From the NCBI GenBank assembly GCA_005408345.1, contig SEMN01000273.1, positions 434,001 through 498,000 on the forward strand: a stretch of DNA of 64,000 nt, in the 5' to 3' direction. Shown here piece after piece: positions 22,821-35,060 of this stretch (its first letter is position 1; every line of letters starts with the position of its first letter). Below the pieces are notes generated by a model that worked only from the letters and a program-made list of their open reading frames with translations, had not been told where the DNA came from and did not search any database. The stretch comes from Macquaria australasica (lineage: Eukaryota; Chordata; Actinopteri; Centrarchiformes; Percichthyidae). Position numbers and translations under genes: made by a program.

Positions 22821-25375
22821 CTTTCTTTACTGTATTCTGCTGTTCTGTTCACCTCAGCCTGGTAGCGTTGCAGCGCTGAGTGAGAGCAGTGTACAAAATA
22901 TTCAGGTTGCAGCTTCTCATTTTTAGCCGACGCTGACCATCACTTTCACCAGTTAAAATGACAAACTAATCACTAATTAATGGTTATTCCTTAGAGTAAC
23001 TTGACGGCAGGCCAAAATTTTGAATTTTGAAAACTTGGCTGATGTCGGGTTTGTGAGTTCTGTTTATGAGGTAAAAGAAGCATCACTCTGTAGGCGTGTC
23101 CATCAAAACGGCGTTCTAAGAACTACAATCATTCCCAGTTCTTGCAGTGCGGACTAGGTAAAAAAGGGGAGGGGTTCTCCAACTGTTGAACTGTGAAAAA
23201 GTTCCTCTGGTACGAAAACACCTTGTACTTATCACCATGTATAACTGCGTGTTTCTGTAGTCCAAACAACTCCAACAGAGTGAGACGTCTTCTCTCTAGC
23301 AGATCGTTTCACGTCAATTTCAGAGTTGCATTCTCCAGTTAAACTTTCCTTAATATCATATCAATAATTTAAGCTTATCAGCTCAATAGTTCTGAAACAG
23401 GGCCTTCAGTATTTGGCTCAAGTAGCTTGTGAAAAACAAGGTATGTGGAGATACTCAATATTAAAAAAGGACTCGGGGCTGGGGATCGGGGCCAAAAAAC
23501 ATCCCTAAAAAAGTAAAGCATTAATCATTTATGATTTACATAGTCCGAAAGAAAATTAGTCAGTAAAAGTAAAAAATCCAAACGTTCTATGGCTCCTGCC
23601 CCCAATGTAAATACTCACTAGTGTGCGTGTTCTATAAAGCATCTATAATCAATATTTTTATATTAAAAATGGATCACATGAACACTTGGATGTGAAAGGG
23701 GTCACTAGTAGCACAAACCTACAGAGAATGATAACCTCCACTGTGCAGTTCCTCTCTGCTCTACTAAGCGTTTTAGCGTCTTTTGGCTCATTGTTTTGGT
23801 TTTGTGAATATTGGACTCCACTCAGGTGGATGCATACACACCTACAAATGAATGCTAATGTTGCTCCGTATCTGCTGGTTGTGCAAATAAGCAACTGTTT
23901 CCTAATATGGTCGCCATATCAACCTAAAAGGTGATAATATATCATTGTTGTGTTCACAGCTTGTTTCCGCTGCCCCCAGTTGGCCAAACAAAAAAAAAAT
24001 CAGTTATTACAGGTTTAAAGAGAACACGGCTTCTATGCATTGTTACATACAGCTCAGTGAAATGATGAAAAATGAAGTAAAAACAGTGTGGCCTAAAGCC
24101 TCAGAAGGATACTATCTATGTTAGTTCTGCAGAAATTGTTTGATGCCTGTGTGAGATTGATGTTAAAAAATTCCACAGGGACGGATATGTTTGATCTGCA
24201 TCTTCTGAAAAATCTCTTCCCAATCCGATAGCTATTCGTATCTTTAATTGGACTTGCCTCTTTGGTATATAAATCCAAGCCAACACACTCCCAACCCATT
24301 TGATACTAGTGACCCTACTACTGCCCTGGTCTCATAACTATTCTGTTTGGCTGGGATACTAGTATTTTTAGGTCTGATCATAGCATGACCTCCACTGCAA
24401 CACTAGTTGTTCAAAAAACTATTTGGCTTCACTACAAATTCCACCCAAAGACGCCTCCAAAGCTAACATTTTTTACATTCTCTAAATGTCTGCATCTATT
24501 TAACACTTAACAGTTTAAATGAGTAGGGAGGGAAAATCACAGGAGATACACAGTGTAACAACATGCCTTTCACAGTATGTTTTACTCTAGGCGGCCGTAA
24601 AACATTATATAACAGATGAACACTGAATCTGAAAAGCAGGTGAATCTGTAAGCCTACAGAATGACAGTGATTTGACTTCTCATAATCAATAATTTCTACA
24701 GAAAAAGAAGCAAATACGGATACGGTTGTAGAGTCACATCAAAGAGAGGAGCCGATGCAACAGTCTACGTACACTGTACATTATTGGTAAAAATGTGGGT
24801 GTCTGTCAGGGTATTTCAACATCTTCTTTTCCCCTTGCTACTCTGTAAGGCGGAAAACATTACAGTGATGGGCTGTTTGAAGACAGGGGAAGAAAAAGTA
24901 ACAGAGAGAGTAAGAAAGAGAGAGGAAGAGGGAATAGAAATAGAGGTATAACACTGTAGCTCAGGGGGCTTACGAGTCTGCATTCAGAGCTCTTAGATCC
25001 GAGCCCCTGCTGAAGGAGAGTAAAAGTGAGATATCAAACAACTCAGGAGTGATAAAAGAGAAGAGTAGAGAGGTGGAGGAAAGAGAAAAGCAGAGAGAGG
25101 GAAAAGCTCTCTTCTCCCGTGTGTTGTTTTTTTTTTCCTCGCTGCGTTTCAGTCGAGCGAGGGACGACCTTGCTGGGTAGAGCACAGCTCTTCTCTCTCT
25201 TTCAAGTCCCACTCACTCTCTCGGTTCCCTTTGAGGATCAGCCAGAGGGATCAGCAGAGGAGAGAGAGTGATAGAAAAATGGAGAAAGACGGATAGAAAA
25301 GAGACAGGCGGCAGACGTGAAAAACAGGAGGGGGGGGGGTACGACCGAGGACACGAGTTAAAAACTAGAAAGTGA

Positions 25376-25760
25376 GATAGACAGGATAGCAGTGAAGGAT
25401 AAGGGAGCAAGGGATGGAGGAATGGAGGATGAATAGACAAACAACAGAACGATGGACAAAATGATCGGACGATTGACAAAATGATATAATGACGGAAAGA
25501 CAGGTACACAGAAATTGCAGACAGAAAAACCCCCTGGACATTTTGACAGTGAATAGATGTAGTTGATATGACAGCCTGCACCAACACTGAAATCCAGTGG
25601 TGCCAAAACCAAAGCTGAAATTATGTCTGTAGCTGTCCACAGCTGCTACATTCACTATTTCATAGAAATTGGACTTATTTAAACAATTTCCAAAGCCGTT
25701 TTGATGTTAATTTTAGCGTCCTATTATATGACATTGTGATCATTTGTGGTAGCTCGGGTA
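25376..25760 (+). repeat. Local direct duplication, copy 1
   Basis: The block pairs with 26262-26650 at a constant offset of 887-888 bp. The core from TTTTGACAGTGAATAGATG through GTGCCAAAACCAAAGCTGA (about 25541-25617) has one mismatch over 77 bases. A second perfect run, GTAGCTGTCCACAGCTGCTA and on to ATTTCATA, follows. The upstream purine-rich part is more diverged and has indels. No open frame or known element explains it. Confidence 0.85.
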
Positions 25761-26261
25761 AAAGTTTAATTTAAAGTTTTAATATTTTCATGAAATCTCT
25801 TTATGGTCAGCATTTTTTCAGCAATAGCCAATCAATGTATTTACTTTCAGTAATTACCTCTCTATATAGTGTTTACTGATAGAGGCAGAGTCATTTTTGT
25901 ATTAATCACTAGATGATTGTTAACACAATGTCTACACAGGAAGCAAACCGCACTTTAGCAGAGCAGCAGCTTCAGTCTTCCGTCTGTGTCTCCATAGGAT
26001 GCGTTCAGGCACAGTATTGAGTGTAGGTCACCTGCATTTTGACAGTGCTCAGACTACACAATCACTGTAGTTACAACCGGAATAAAATAAAGAAAATAGA
26101 CTTAAAGCCTAAAAATATGCTTCCAGACGTGTTTACACACATATAGCGTGCGTGAAACGTAAGCCGCTGTATGGCCCGTACAGACAGCTGTACTGATTAG
26201 AATAGCAAGTTTTATTTTGTTTTTAAAAACTGGGGGAAAGTGAATTAAGACAAACTGTACA

Positions 26262-26650
26262 TAGACAAGATAGCATTATAGGGGATAAGGGAGTGAGGCG
26301 AGGAAGAACAGGTGTGTGGACAGATGGAGGGTGAATGCACAGACAACTGAAAAATGGAAAGAATTATAGGATGATTGATTAAAAGCTGGAATGACAGAAA
26401 GCTTGCAGACATAAAGAACCTGGAACATTTTGACACTGAATAGATGTAGTTGATATGACAGCCTGCACCAACACTGAAATCCAGTGGTGCCAAAACCAAA
26501 GCTGAGCCAATTTCTGTAGCTGTCCACAGCTGCTACATTCACTATTTCATAAAATTAGAGCTGATTTAAACAATTTCCAAAGCTACTTTGATGTGAATTT
26601 TATTTTGGCATTATATGATATTGTGAACAATTGTGGCCATTTGGGTTAGC
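26262..26650 (+). repeat. Local direct duplication, copy 2
   Basis: This is the partner of 25376-25760. It begins with TAGACAAGATAGCA in a purine-rich stretch and carries the same core (CAGCCTGCACCAACACTGAA onward), with similarity ending near TTGGGTTAGC. I saw no third copy in the window. Confidence 0.85.
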
Positions 26651-27469
26651 GCAGAAGCTCCTGAATGTCGCTGTCTATCAAATGCTTGCTAGAAAAGCAG
26701 AGAAATGTGCAGGAACACTGCAACAAATTAGTTTTCCTCTTCACTGGAGCCAATGCAGAGACTATGGGCAGCTATACAAGACCAAAGACTAACAAGGGTC
26801 AGTAAGGACATGGAGGAAGACTAACAGGGTAACGGATCTGCATGAACACACGTACAGCAAAAGGCTGGCTCGCACACATCCACATGCTAAATTAAGTAGC
26901 ATCCACAATGAATACAGCACAAATGCGCTCATGCACGAACTGGCACACACATGCGATTGTCTGTCTTCAAACAACGCTGAAGAAGACATACATTTTCGCC
27001 CTGGGTCATGAATTAACACACTCCCACACAGCTGACAAAAAGGTGCACAAAAGCATGTAGTGGAGCATATTCATACACAGCCTTGATAAGCATATGTGCA
27101 AATATCTCAAGACAAAGAGGCTACATTAAGCAGGAGACGAGGGGTGGTAAATGAGAGCTTGGCTCAACGTGGCACTGTTAAGCCTCTGCATTTTAAATTG
27201 TTTTCTTAGAGGGTTTAGATGAAGAGGGTTTGTTTCATAGCCTTTCCTCCTTTATCTAACCCCCGGCCGCTCCTCCAGCAGCTACCCCTTCTCCATCCCC
27301 TGCGTCGTAGCATCCCCGCTTTCTGCTCTCCACTCTACTGCCTTTAGCCTCCTTCTGTCTGTTCTCCTCACGCGACTGGCAGAGGAGAGCCTCTGACACC
27401 ACTGCAACAGCTTCAGCCTGGTCTGGAGCCATGGTCAGGTCAGTCTCCCTCACAAACACACAAACACAA

Positions 27470-27496
27470 ACACACACACACACACACACACACACA
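27470..27496. repeat. (CA)n microsatellite, ~13 units
   Basis: CA dinucleotides next to a looser CAAACA stretch (27451-27470), in the intron between exons 3 and 4. Confidence 0.95.
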
Positions 27497-28405
27497 GCTC
27501 CGTCACAAAACAGGCAGACATATGCAATGAACGCTCATATCTGAACCCTGAGGTCTTCTGCAATTTCAACACCATAACAGTGCTCTTGACGAAAGCCTCT
27601 TCAACCAAGAGGATTTTCTGTGCAGAAAGGTGTCCAGCAAAACAGCACATTCCTTGCTAGAACACGGCCAATTAATATGACAGAGAATGCACTGTACAAT
27701 GTGCGCCACAGACAGCAAAAATAAAGCTTCTATCTTTGTTTTTAGTGCTTGATAGTACAGTAAAAACATCTTGATCTTGGAGGTTGTGCTACACTAAGGT
27801 TAGCAGAATTGTGTCTTGTAAAGGAGATAACAGTTTCTCTCATATTATTGCTTAGATATGCTCTCACACATGGACAGCACGGACAAAAATGAGGATTATG
27901 TAGGACATGCAGTAGGCAGGTGACCTTTGTTTTGTGTGGTGTAATTAGGGTATTTTGCTGCAGTTGCTGCATGGGGATAAGGTCCTGCCACAGTTCATTT
28001 TTACATATTGGAGAGGAGGAGCCTCTGTCTGTGTGTGTGCATATATCTGTTGTAGCGATTGTGCTGGAGAGTGAGAGATAAGTGGATATACACAGTAAAT
28101 GGGAGAGAGAATGGGATGAAAATGGCAGGAGACAAAAAGAGGGGAGGAAGGATTCGATTATTGTAAAAAATAACAACTGGAGAGAAGGACAAAACAGGAG
28201 CCACAGAGAGGATGAAAAAGGAACATGGTGAGACAGAGAGGGAAAAAAAAGAGAGAGCGAGAAAGAGTGGTGGTGGTGGTGGAGCAGAGGTCTCTTAACC
28301 TGGTGCGACGGGGCGTGTGCTTGTAAATAAACATCAGCCTGAGATTATTCCGAGCACGAAAGCCCAGACCGTTGGGCCCTGAGGTCAGAGTGGGCCCATA
28401 CCTGG

Positions 28406-28536
<131 letters not shown>

Positions 28537-28688
28537 CTTCATCCACACCTACAAAGACTTCGTGTTGAGAGCGAAGCCTATTCAAATACTGGTGCGTGTA
28601 CACAAACACATGAAAACAGACACATACATTTGGGATATAAAACCCACAAGCATGCATGCATCCAAACACACACCAATCTGCACACCGA

Positions 28689-28711
28689 CACACACACACA
28701 CACACACACAA
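28689..28711. repeat. (CA)n microsatellite, ~11 units
   Basis: Short CA run in a CA-rich neighbourhood following the long array at 28408-28535. Confidence 0.93.
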
Positions 28712-28861
28712 ATGTAAACTGACAAATGCACACCAACACATACATACACACTAAATCTAGCAAGATAAAAAATGGATTTGAACAAAGAGAATACGCACGC
28801 TGCTGAAGTACCCACTCACACAGTGCCCACAGACTCAAAAAACATTCTACACAAGCCTGCG

Positions 28862-28863
<2 letters not shown>

Positions 28864-28892
<29 letters not shown>
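28864..28892. repeat. (CA)n microsatellite, ~14 units
   Basis: Uninterrupted CA run ending at CCCCGTCTC, about 780 bp from babam2 exon 3. Confidence 0.95.
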
Positions 28893-29669
28893 CCCGTCTC
28901 TGTACTGTTAACACCCCAGATGTCTGCAGACATCCAGTCATCCCTAGCTCAGACGCTGTGTGTCATCCATCTCATTTTTTGTTCTTCCCTTGTTGTTTTT
29001 GAGGAACCGACTGATGAGTCCAGACACTGGGATGTGGGATTATTCACAATGACATAATATGTCACTAGATTCGCAGCACACACTCACACTAATCCGTCAA
29101 CTACATCTCGCATCCTTAAAATCACAAGCGGAGCGAGTGGGCCCTCATCACCTATGGCTGACCGTCCCCGTCCCTCCCTGTGATTTTAAAGGTATCTCAT
29201 CTTTAAGTGAGATACTGCAACAAACTTGCAGACCTTTTCATTCTACCCTAATACTGTAGGAAGGTGTCTGATTTAAGGACATTTAAATCTGGATGGTTAA
29301 TACAACTTTTATACTAAATGCATACAGTTTTCTGGTAGTACTTCACAGAAATGCTACTGTATAATGAAAGTAAATGTTAAGGATAGTGTACAAAAACAAC
29401 CTATTTGTCCAACCTCCCATTTATTGTTAATGGAGAGAAAAAGTTGATAATCTCAGTTTACATGAGGACAAATCCAGTTCATTTGCATTCATTGTCTAAC
29501 TTTGAAGTTCTTTGAGCCCCAATTTTTTTCAAATTTGCTGTCTTGGTATTTTATGTGGTGTCACAGATTGCATACGCAAATTACTGTCTCCATCAAAACA
29601 TACATTTAACTTAAATAAAGGACTGATAAAGGAACATAAAAAAATGATTTATTGATGTGTTGTGCTTAC

Positions 29670-29779
29670 TGTTCAATGCTGGGGGAAAGGTAGAGTTTTG
29701 GGAAGACTTGGGTAGCCTCAGCATCCTCAAAGCTCACTGAGAGAAGGGCCACGTCCTCTCCAGGGTCCAGCGCAGTGTC
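29670..29779 (-). CDS. babam2: babam2 exon 3 of 8 (residues ~191-227)
   Basis: This 110-bp exon encodes DTALDPGEDVALLSVSFEDA and then a run ending LYLSPSIE plus two bases (CA) of a split histidine codon. The acceptor is CAG at 29782-29780 and the donor is GTAAGC from 29669. The split codon CA|T is completed by the next exon, which makes the phases agree. The first four residues (DTAL) differ from the mammalian DVNE at the same place, while PGEDVALLSVSFED is conserved. It is isolated between a 26.9-kb and a 14.5-kb intron, so it would be missed without homology. It is too short to stand out as an open reading frame. Confidence 0.93.
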
Positions 29780-32511
29780 CTGAGAAAGACAAAGCCAGGT
29801 TGGTAATGTAATTCAGTAAAAACACTACCCAAAGGCACCACTGAGATGAAGCTGGGTCTCATTTACATAGCTGCAGCCTGGAATCCCAAGCTTGGGACTG
29901 TTTGAGTTAAAGTCGGGGTATGCATGAAATAAACTAGTTTGTTAGTTTGTAGTTGTTGATGTCCCTCACTTGCCTGTCTCACAGAACAGAAAAACCTCTA
30001 TTTTATTAGATGTATCAATCAACACTGACTCAGACCACAGACCCCTGCATTTTTTTTACACTCTGGGTCTTTTTCTTTTTTCCCTCTGGCATGCTTAGTG
30101 AAGCGTTGTCTCAACAGACAGATGTTTAAATCACACAAATCTCCTGCTATTTATATGTTGTCAACTTATTAACCATAGCTGTAATAATTGACCAAGGCCC
30201 GCAGTGTCACTAGGAGCTTGCTGATTTTTTCCTGAGGTTAGCGGCCGCTGTCCCCTCAGGAACTGAAGCTGACAGACAACTTGTTCTGAGGACAGAGACA
30301 GCCATACAGGGGTTGGAGTCGATGTGGATTGAATGGGCTGAACGCTTCATCTCGCCTTTGATGAGGATTCCCAGTAAATGCAAAAGTGTACCTGCTCCTG
30401 AAACCCCAAACTATGAAGGCAGGGTAAAAAAGCCTGCCATCACAGAGAAGGAATAATCGTTCAAATGATTAATGGGGAACACTTTCGGACAGTATCTCCT
30501 TAAAGGCATTTATAGTGTTGGCACTTGTTCGTGTACACAAAAAGAGCGCTTGAGAGAGAAGTTTAAATCCTGCCTACTTTTTCAACTTGGCTAATGACTG
30601 TGTGAAGTGGGCGTGCTTGTCGAATTGTCAACTTTTGAAAGGTACAAAAATTGTTGGATGCAGCCACCCCTTATTCCCATCATTGCTGTGGGGGTATGGG
30701 AATTCAGACGCTGTTCAAGAATTTCACAAGCACTTTGTTTGAAGCATACTGAACCCTTTAGGTTTTAGATTCGGGTCAAATTTTTCAGGTTTATCCATAA
30801 AATAAGCTCTATCTATGTTGCAGAACCGTATTGTTTTACTGTAGCAGTTGGAGAGAGAATCTGAGTTCTTATACATTCATTTATTTATAACTTTTGTCAT
30901 TTCAAATTAAAGTTAAACCCTAATAGTACAACCCTGGGCATCACTCACTTCTATGTGTGCACAACAAGTGTGCAAGTCCCAAAATATTGAGGGAGATGGA
31001 GAGGAGAAGAGGAAAGACACCAGAGGAAACATCAGTTTTGTTTCATGCCACATTAGCTCATTAGCACATTAACAGCTGCACTGTGATGCTGAGCTGATGA
31101 CTGGGAGCACCAATCAAATCATGTGTGAGATGGATGCATAGGCCACCCGGAGCTGCTCGCTACAAACCTCATCTGTCTCTCCAAGGTTCTAATTTCTCAT
31201 TCTGTGACGTTTTTCCTACAGCATGGCTACTTCTCAGGCACTGTCATTAGTGCAATTCCACATCAAGTACCATTCTGGGCTCTCTTTCCCGACAGAGGCT
31301 CGGCAGTGTTAATCAAATGTCTTACAGATGGTTTGAACTCATCCATTTGTTATAATCGCTGCCCGCTGTGGTGAGAGGAAATCTAACCACCATACATGAT
31401 GGACAGAGGCACAGCGCAACCAGTTTGCAGCAAGGCAGCCTCAAACGTGATCGGACTTATTAACTAATTACACACACTTTGGTCTGCTGATTCTCTCCAA
31501 GTGGAGTGGAATAAATTTTTCTGCATATAATCTATTGATTTAGACCATTGTGTTTAATTAAAGAAAACACAAATTAAAAAAAAAAGAAATCTCTTAAGGG
31601 ATTTGTCTTAAGTATGTAACATGGAATACAAACATAAGGGTCATTAATGAGCAGGTCTTGAATCTACAGTACATTTATATTGTAGCACATGCATATATCA
31701 ACAATCACTGCAACGGCTGCAGCTCTGTTGACTATCATGCAGTCTGCCTTGTCGTGGCAGATACATTAGGGGGTTAAGACATAAGGAGTAGAAGGTAGGC
31801 AATGAAAGACAGCGGGGTGTGTGGCATCCAAAAGTGTTGCCTGATGGAATCAGCTCACATCAATACAGTATGCATCAGTAAACAAGAACTGCTCTCTGTC
31901 TCACAGCAGCGCTTGCGGCTTCTGCCGCTGACGATATGGGACAGACAGGAACAGGCATGGAGATGTGGGGCTGGGGTGGGTGTGGGGTTTGGGAAAAGAT
32001 TGTTTTGCTCCAGTTTGTAGCTGTCAAGTCCCGTTCTCATCTTTAAAGGTGATTTAATGGATGCTTCCTTTGGACTGGGACAGAGTAAACAGACAGATGT
32101 GAACCAACAGGAAGGTGAGAGGGCCAGAAGAAGAACGTGGGGCAGCTCTTTGATTCGGTCAGACCACGGGCGCTGTTGAAGGGACAGCCTTTTTGTGGAA
32201 TGATTCAGACTCATCTCGTTCCAGCAGACAGCGACGAACTGTCACAAGTCATATTGCATCAGTGAAACAAACAAACAAAAAATAAAGGAAGACCCTTTAA
32301 CTTTTAGCTATTGCCATTCTAAATTAATGTGCTGTGCAAGAGAGCTGAAGCTATGTAGATACAAATTGTTTTTTGGTCTTGTTTAGTTAAGTGTAACTTC
32401 AAACATCAAACTTTACATGATTATATCATAACCTCACTTTTATGTAAAACTGAGAACCAGTAATCTCTTCCAGTGTATGAGCCTAAAATTAAATATTATT
32501 TAAATAAGAAT

Positions 32512-32965
32512 ACGAGTCTACAGCCACACTAACGGCTCTGTGAGGCTGTACTTAGGCATAATACAGCCAAAAAGCGGTGCTTTGAGCTAAATGCATACTA
32601 AAATCACCATCAGATTACCATCTATAATCTTTACCACGATCACCTTAGCTTCACCTTAGTTTAGTGTATTAGCATGCTAACATTTGCTAAGTAGCACTAA
32701 ACACAAAGTACAGGTATTTCATCATAAACCAAAATACTGGACAAATTAAAATGCTGACCTGATGAATGCTCACTGAAGTGATCACCAAAGTTATTACAAT
32801 TCATCCTGAGGGGGCATGAATGTGTGAACCAAACTTCATGGCAAACCATCCAATAGCTGTTTAGACATTTCATTCAAAGCCACAAATGTCAGCCTCGTGG
32901 TGGCGCTAGAGGAGGAAAACTCAGCGGACCACGAATGTCTGCACAAAATTCCATGGCAATGAAAT
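32512..32965 (+). repeat. Modular interspersed repeat, copy B
   Basis: It starts with CTACAGCCACACTAACGGCT and passes through TTAGCATGCTAACATTTGCT, CACTAAACACAAAGTACAGG, GATCACCAAAGTTATTACAA and CCTCGTGGTGGCGCTAGAGG, stopping after a CCATGGCAATG near 32962. Compared with the copy at 62865 it lacks the final part ending in GCCATGCCG. Confidence 0.8.
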
Positions 32966-34767
32966 GTAATTACAATTGTGGAAATTCAAACATGGAGAAA
33001 AAACAATGTGGGTGATAAAATAGTTCGGTGTTTCAATAAAGTCTAAAACAAAAAGACGCTGTATGTGTGAACGTAAAAGAGATGCTACAGCAGAGGAAAT
33101 CTTTTGTTGTCATCAGCATTACACTGCTGTGTAGCCAATGCAAGGAATTTATACATGTGTGTACATTGTGTGAGTGGATGCAGACTGGATTTAATTCATT
33201 TGTGAGCCTGAGGACTGTCTAATTGCTGCGATCAGACAAGACAATGCAGCTATCTGATGTCTGACTTCACTGAAGGAAAGACTAAAAGAGGTTTGTGGTT
33301 GTCAAATATTCAGTGTAAGGAAACGCATCAACAAATACGTTTATTTTTTTAATAATCTTCAGGACCACTAAAGCCCCATGACCTGTAGTGTAGCCAAACC
33401 AATGATCCCTGTGGAATAGAGAAAGTATAACTTGCTTTTAAAATACATTTTTAAATATTGTAGCTTTGTCATGACTACTGAGAGCGAAACATAGATGTTT
33501 GTCTCTAAAGCTCTTGCACTGATCAAATTTCATGCTGCCATTTTCTGGAGAAAAAAGTTTTCATGCTTCTTAAGTGGGATGTTTAAAGTAAATTAAAGTG
33601 TAGAGGGGCAATACAAATGATTTACTTGACAGATGGTTTTGGTTATGGAATACACAGTGTGCTGAGGTAGTGTCCTCCTTCTCCCAAAACTTTGCAAATC
33701 TATACAGGAGGTTGTGAAAAAATAGCTTAATGAGAACAAAAGTTGACCTTTTAACCTGCCCACCTTGAAACAATTACTTAAATTGAAACAGAAGAGCTCT
33801 TCCCTCTGTAATGAAATAAAAGCCCCCAAATGGCCATTAATGTTTCTGTGCACACATACACACAACTTAAGCCCTCTTAACCAAATACCCTTGAGGGCAA
33901 CTGCTGCTTGCTTATGTAAAGAGTTATTAGAGAAGGAACATTAAAAAAAGAAAAGCCTTTGCTCCACAGGCCACAGGCAGGGCCTTAATGAAGAGACTTC
34001 TTCATTGGCAAGTAATGAGCACTGAAATGGCCTGGGTCAGAGGACTACAGGACAAGGAGGGTGTCCTGCAGGGGAGGTGGTTGGACGTTAAAACAGTATT
34101 TACTACATGCCCCAGGGGGAAGTGACTCAATTGCTCGAGGACTGGATTTAAGAAAGCGAGTGAAGAGTGTGCACGCGTGTGTGTGCATGGACATCAAGGT
34201 TAGAGGGTGCCTCCGAGTCAAACCCCTTTCACGTGGCCACCACCCCACGTCTTCCATCCTCCTTACTCTTTCAGACACATGGGTGCATGAACACAGACAT
34301 ACACACAAATGCACAGACACTCTCCCTTGTGTCCGTCCTTGTGTCTCCCGATGCCCCGGCCTCTGGCATCTCCTCTGTGTCGCATGTGACAGGTTGGAGA
34401 TGTGACAGCTGTCCTTATGCCAGACCAAGTCTGGCCAAAGTCATAACACACACAAACACACTCATCCGCAAACGCTACACAGGGGCTCTACTGCAGGGCT
34501 AGTACGGAGGAGGTAAGGGCACTTTGTCTGCCTTCTTCGCCCAACTTTAAATGTCATGCCCAACGTAATGGGGTGGCTTGACTGACAGCAGGGTTGTTGT
34601 GCAAGGACATGTCCAGCTTCTAGGCGAGCAGCTGTGAGTGCCCCTGCACATATGCTGGACACAGTGCTGCTTTGCATCCTGAAAACTACAATAAGTATAA
34701 GGCAGTCACTGCATTCAGGTAGGACATTTTGAGGAACTCTGGTTCTTCACTTGGTGATAAAGGCTAA

Positions 34768-35060
34768 CTTAGGGTGCTTTCACACTTAACCTGTTTGGTT
34801 CCGCTAAAACGAACCCTGGTGCGTTTGCCTGGTTAATATGGATCATTTAGGCTGGTGTGAAAGCTGTCAATTGAACCCTGATGCAGACCAAAGAACCGGA
34901 CAGAGACCACTTGAAAAGGAGGGTCTTGGTCAGCTTCCAAGAGGACTCTGGTGTGGTTTGTTGCTAAAGCAATTAAAACTGCGGTCGGTTGTGCTTGTAT
35001 CCTACTCCATGTACTTTGGCAGTCCATTAAATTCATTAAAAAGTGTGTGACATCACACAT
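34768..35060 (+). repeat. Probable fragment of a short DNA transposon
   Basis: The left part AGGGTGCTTTCACACTTAAC looks like a terminus. Phrases TGTTTGGTTCCGCTAAAACG and GGTGTGAAAGCTGTCAATTG follow in the order I associate with a teleost DNA repeat. The matching right terminus was not found, so the copy is truncated or the assignment is wrong. Confidence 0.4.

Noticed and set aside
25213..25655. Overlapping minus-strand frames with long hydrophobic stretches that recur at 26245-26542
   Set aside because: The recurrence reflects the local DNA duplication. Frames break differently in the two copies and the sequence has no family resemblance, so it is not a duplicated gene.
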